Below, piece by piece: positions 58,812 to 61,978 of a DNA stretch of 61,978 nucleotides; positions within the stretch are counted from its first letter, which is position 1, and each line of letters starts with the position of its first letter. Position numbers and translations under genes: made by a program. The DNA is taken from the NCBI GenBank assembly GCA_000436035.1, contig FR893277.1, forward strand, positions 1 through 61,978, read 5' to 3'. The notes beneath the pieces are model-generated. The model searched no databases. It was not told the DNA's origin and saw only the letters and a list, made by a program, of their open reading frames with translations. The stretch comes from Prevotella sp. CAG:732. GTDB taxonomy: Bacteria > Bacteroidota > Bacteroidia > Bacteroidales > Bacteroidaceae.

Positions 58812-59951
58812 TTAGTAAGCTTCTTCTTTCTCGATTTCTTCCAAGGTGATACCTTTCTTGTCGATGGCTCGCCAAGCATAGATGATATATGCCAAGACGA
58901 ATGGTATCAGGAAGGACACGTAGGTCATCGTACGGAGTGTGAACTCGCTGCTACTGCTATTGGCAATGGTCAGCGAACTATTGATGTCGATGAGCGAAGG
59001 ATAGTAAGCGGTTTGGTTCCAACCTGTTATCAAGAAGAGGACGAGCACGGTGAGTATAGTACCGATTCCTGTCAGCCAAATGCCGTTGCGGTAAGCAACG
59101 CTCTTGGAAGCCTTGAAGATTCCCAGCAAGACGAGAACGATACCTATCAACAAGATGAGTGTTAGACCTGGCATCTCTATCAGATTGTTCAAATATGTCA
59201 ATTCCTCTTCTGTAATTCCCATGCCGCCATGGTCCCCAAATCCATCTTTTGTGAGTACATGGATAAGGAAGGCCACGAAGAACGCTAGGAAGATGAGTGC
59301 ATTCCATGGCAGTTGTTTGGTGCATCGCTCCAGGATGGCTTCATGCTCGATGTTATTCTTGATGTAAAGTATGCCGAGGATGCGTGCAAGCATGAAGACA
59401 GCTATGCCTAGGACAAGATTCCAAGGGTCGAGCAAGGCATCAAGACCATGGCTTGCATTCGCCCATCGACTCAAGACTGGTTGAAGGTCATTTGTGAGAT
59501 TTCCCTTGTCTATCACGAAATTACTGCCATCGAAGAAGGTTGCTACGGCTCCACCTAGCAGCAGCGGACCTACGATGCCATTGATAACCAAACATACTTG
59601 GAAGGTCTTCGGACCCAAGAAGTTGCCTATCTTGTTCTGGAACTCATAGCTCACGGCTTGTATAACGAAGGAGAAGAGGATAATCATCCATAGCCAATAG
59701 GCTCCTCCGAAACTCGTGCTATAGAAGAGAGGAAATGATGCGAAGAACGCTCCTCCAAATGTGACGAGGGTGGTAAAGGTAAACTCCCACTTCCTTCCTG
59801 TGGAATTGATGATGAGACGACGCTCCTCTGTCGTTTTTCCAAGACAGAATATCAAGGTATTAGCTCCCTGTACAAACATGAGAAACACCAACAAGGCTCC
59901 CAACAGTGAGATGAGAAACCACCAATATGCTTGTAAGAATTCGTATGTCAT
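58812..59951 (-). CDS. cydB: Cytochrome bd ubiquinol oxidase subunit II
   Basis: A 379-residue inner-membrane protein with about nine helices. Family strings are WWFLISLLGALLVFLMFVQG near residue 10, GRKWEFTFTTLVTFGGAFFA near 48, FPLFYSTSFGGAYWLWMIIL near 70 and SYEFQNKIGN near 100. It pairs with CydA to form the high-affinity bd oxidase that removes oxygen and builds proton-motive force. It lies 36 bp after cydA in the same operon. Confidence 0.95.
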   Translation of the reverse strand: MTYEFLQAYWWFLISLLGALLVFLMFVQGANTLIFCLGKTTEERRLIINSTGRKWEFTFTTLVTFGGAFFASFPLFYSTSFGGAYWLWMIILFSFVIQAVSYEFQNKIGNFLGPKTFQVCLVINGIVGPLLLGGAVATFFDGSNFVIDKGNLTNDLQPVLSRWANASHGLDALLDPWNLVLGIAVFMLARILGILYIKNNIEHEAILERCTKQLPWNALIFLAFFVAFLIHVLTKDGFGDHGGMGITEEELTYLNNLIEMPGLTLILLIGIVLVLLGIFKASKSVAYRNGIWLTGIGTILTVLVLFLITGWNQTAYYPSLIDINSSLTIANSSSSEFTLRTMTYVSFLIPFVLAYIIYAWRAIDKKGITLEEIEKEEAY

Positions 59952-59987
59952 AATTGTAATTGTTGAAAATTAATTGTATCTAGCGAG

Positions 59988-61544
59988 TTAAAGCGTGTTT
60001 GTGTCAACCTTCTCGTATTCTGGACCTTTCTTGATTTGCTTTACCATGATGTTGATTTCCACGGCAAGCATGGTAGTAAAGAGGGCAAGGAAGATGAAGA
60101 AGGTGGTGGCTACACTGCCTGCCTCGATGTCGGAGACGGCTGCATTCACAGGTAATAAGTCTTGTATCGTCCATGGCTGGCGTCCTATCTCTGCCACAAT
60201 CCATCCCGATTCTGAGGCTATGTATGCCAAAGGTATCATGGCTAATGCTGCCAAGAGGAACCAAGTGTAACGCTGGATGTCTTTCTTGTATACGAAGAAT
60301 AAGCAAACACCGAAGAAGAGGATGAACAGGCATCCCAATCCCACCATCACACGGAAGGCATAGAAGCAAATCGGAATACTTGGCACCAAGTCCTTCTTGT
60401 CCTTGATGTAGCCATAGCCGAAGTACTTCATGTTCTCCTGGAGAATACTGATACTTTCTGGTATATTGTATTCTCTGAAAGTTTTTAATGCTTGTATTGC
60501 TTTCTTTCCCCTTGCGATCTTTTCATCTACGGATGGTTCCTTGGTCCCATCAGACTTGGTGTATCCGTTGAGGATGTCGTTGACTCCTGGTACGTATCCA
60601 TTCATGGAGCGGGTGGCGAGGAAGGAAAGCGCATTGGGGAATGCGATACGCATAGCAGGTTCTTTCTCTTTCTCGAAATCTGCTTGCTTGAATGGATTCA
60701 CTGCGGCGATAATGGTTAAACCCTCACTTTCTCCACCATTATATAATGCTTCCATGGCAGCCAATTTCATGGGTTGGACTTGCGCTACTTTGTATGCAGA
60801 GTTATCGCCAGTCATGGCAGCTAACAGGGTCGCCACCAATCCCACGGTTGCTCCTATCTTGATACTGGAGATAGCAAGTTCGTGCTCTCTCTTTTTGTAA
60901 AGATACCAACAGCTTACTGCCACGACGAATGCTGCTCCCACAATCCAAGAGGAAGTGACGGTATGTGTAAACTTGTTGATGGCAAAAGGAGAGAGAGCTA
61001 CATCCATAAAGGATGTCATCTCGAAACGCATGGTATTGGGATTGAAACTTTGTCCCACAGGATATTGCATCCATGAGTTTGCTACCAAAATCCACCATGC
61101 CGAGATGGTGGCACCCAGTCCGGTGAGCCAAGTGGAAGCCAGATGGAAACCTCGGCTTACCTTGTTCCATCCAAAGAACATGACAGCGACAAAAGTGCTC
61201 TCCATGAAGAAAGCCAGGATGCCTTCTATGGCAAGTGGGGCACCAAAGATATCGCCCACAAACCAGGAGTAGTTGCTCCAATTGGTGCCAAACTCAAACT
61301 CAAGGATGATTCCTGTGGCAACGCCCATGGCGAAGTTGATGCCAAAGAGTTTTTGCCAAAATCTTGCCACATCTTTCCAAAAAGGCTTGTTTGTGCGATA
61401 GTAGCAAGTTTCGGCAATGCCCATGATGACTGCCAGTCCCAAGGTGAGAGGGACGAACAACCAGTGATAGATGGCGGTGAGTGCGAATTGCGCTCTCGAC
61501 CAATCAATGGTGGCGGATGTAATGTCTAATAATAAATGTGTCAT
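59988..61544 (-). CDS. cydA: Cytochrome bd ubiquinol oxidase subunit I
   Basis: A 518-residue inner-membrane subunit with the quinol site and haems. Visible are the haem-ligand His region DWSRAQFALTAIYHWLFVPL near residue 14, FWQKLFGINFAMGVATGIIL near 62, FEFGTNWSNYSWFVGDIFG near 83, and the CydA signature SGWIVAEIGRQPWTIQDLLP near 434. The Q-loop is of the shorter form. The small DUF4492 gene precedes it by 69 bp. Confidence 0.96.
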   Translation of the reverse strand: MTHLLLDITSATIDWSRAQFALTAIYHWLFVPLTLGLAVIMGIAETCYYRTNKPFWKDVARFWQKLFGINFAMGVATGIILEFEFGTNWSNYSWFVGDIFGAPLAIEGILAFFMESTFVAVMFFGWNKVSRGFHLASTWLTGLGATISAWWILVANSWMQYPVGQSFNPNTMRFEMTSFMDVALSPFAINKFTHTVTSSWIVGAAFVVAVSCWYLYKKREHELAISSIKIGATVGLVATLLAAMTGDNSAYKVAQVQPMKLAAMEALYNGGESEGLTIIAAVNPFKQADFEKEKEPAMRIAFPNALSFLATRSMNGYVPGVNDILNGYTKSDGTKEPSVDEKIARGKKAIQALKTFREYNIPESISILQENMKYFGYGYIKDKKDLVPSIPICFYAFRVMVGLGCLFILFFGVCLFFVYKKDIQRYTWFLLAALAMIPLAYIASESGWIVAEIGRQPWTIQDLLPVNAAVSDIEAGSVATTFFIFLALFTTMLAVEINIMVKQIKKGPEYEKVDTNTL

Positions 61545-61613
61545 ACTGATTAAAGGTGTTTAGATTGTTATTGTATGTTTTTGTTTTTATGTCTTGGCTT
61601 GTGACTCTGCCAT

Positions 61614-61826
61614 TTATCTCTTTAGCATTTCATGTGATACAAAGTCAGCCTTGTCCTTGTTGGGTGCTTTGCTGTCGATGTAATCTGGGAAGAAGAAAAG
61701 TTTGAGTACGAGGAAGATAATCGCAAGTTTGATAAGGATGATGGTCCAGAGGGTTTTGCCTAGGGTCATCGTCCTAAAACCATCGTAATAGAGATGGAAT
61801 GCCTTTGAAAGTAATCCGTGTTTCAT
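61614..61826 (-). CDS. DUF4492 domain protein, first gene of the cyd operon
   Basis: 70 residues from ATG 61826 (MKHGLLSKAFHLYYDGFRTM); a longer frame to 61901 is rejected because the promoter lies inside it. The protein is amphipathic at the start, with one membrane span (about 25-45, LWTIILIKLAIIFLVLKLFF) and a charged end (DKADFVSHEMLKR). DUF4492 proteins are found upstream of cydAB in Bacteroidota and may be small accessory subunits of the bd oxidase, comparable in position to CydX; that role is inferred. Confidence 0.82.
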   Translation of the reverse strand: MKHGLLSKAFHLYYDGFRTMTLGKTLWTIILIKLAIIFLVLKLFFFPDYIDSKAPNKDKADFVSHEMLKR

Positions 61827-61849
61827 AAGCTTGGTATTGGTTAGTGCGG

Positions 61850-61880
61850 CAAAGATAATGAAAATTGGATAAATTACAAA
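61850..61880 (-). promoter_or_regulatory. cyd operon promoter
   Basis: On the minus strand TTTG (61880-61877), 19 bp, TATCTTTG (61857-61850), 23 bp before the DUF4492 start. Confidence 0.72.
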
Positions 61881-61959
61881 ATGATAAGCTAAGTTTTTCA
61901 CGTTTAAGGTTAAACATTTCTATAAGTTGTAGATTTTTTCGGTGTTTTTTGGCATTTAT

Positions 61960-61976
61960 TACCCGTTGGCGGAATT
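61960..61976. repeat. Right 17-mer of an inverted pair flanking the cyd operon
   Basis: TACCCGTTGGCGGAATT is the reverse complement (16 of 17 bases) of the sequence at 58726-58742. The window ends two bases later, so any longer match cannot be seen. Confidence 0.55.
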
Positions 61977-61978
61977 AA

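Overview
The window looks like a chromosomal piece of a gut Bacteroidota, most likely Prevotellaceae (Segatella/Prevotella type). The evidence is the many Bacteroidota promoters (-33 TTTG, about 20 bp, -7 TAnnTTTG), secreted proteins ending in type IX secretion (T9SS) style C-terminal domains, a hybrid two-component regulator (HTCS), a type III glutamine synthetase, DapL lysine synthesis, and the DUF4492-cydA-cydB operon. No SusC/SusD pair, CRISPR array, rRNA or complete insertion sequence is visible.

Layout. 1-270: the end of an integrative element (start of a tyrosine integrase) abuts a 5'-truncated secreted protein. 1.8-5.7 kb: three secreted glycan enzymes (GH43, DUF2264/GH154-like, GH105), then two terminators and a 22-bp-period tandem array. 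6.1-12.2 kb: an AAA/PD-(D/E)XK protein and a large HTCS; a divergent 50-codon orphan reading frame and a second 22-bp-period array lie beside the HTCS. 12.2-15.5 kb: a small acidic protein and a large secreted protein whose T9SS tail is cut off by an in-frame amber codon. 15.7-22.2 kb: GH127, a secreted endonuclease I, an NhaC antiporter, a two-state hairpin and a SIMPL protein. 22.4-26.9 kb: dapF-dapL-glnN.

26.9-30.3 kb: a 1-kb regulatory region, a GH13 alpha-amylase and a MITE-like element. Three LacI-type palindromes in the regulatory region, plus a fourth before the secreted protein at 15.4 kb, each lie 61.5-62.5 bp upstream of a -7 box. This is the strongest unexplained signal in the window and suggests a starch regulon activated from a fixed distance.

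30.4-42.5 kb: umuDC, a DUF4424-like protein, tRNA-Ser, a small-RNA candidate, thyX, trmO, GH28, tRNA-Phe, and the sppA-lpxK-purine nucleoside phosphorylase-thiL run. 42.6-52.1 kb: uxuA, an esterase fusion, groSL, a small membrane protein, an AmgK-like kinase fused to a RapZ C-terminal domain next to a MurU-like nucleotidyltransferase, and guaA. 52.2-62 kb: a GH2 beta-galactosidase, a NahK-like kinase, an ECF sigma/anti-sigma/Spy-like cassette, and the cytochrome bd operon between inverted 17-mers.

Together the genes describe plant-glycan use (pectin, arabinan/arabinogalactan, starch, galactosides, uronates through UxuA), amino-sugar salvage, envelope maintenance and microaerobic respiration, with signs of decay and rearrangement on the left side.
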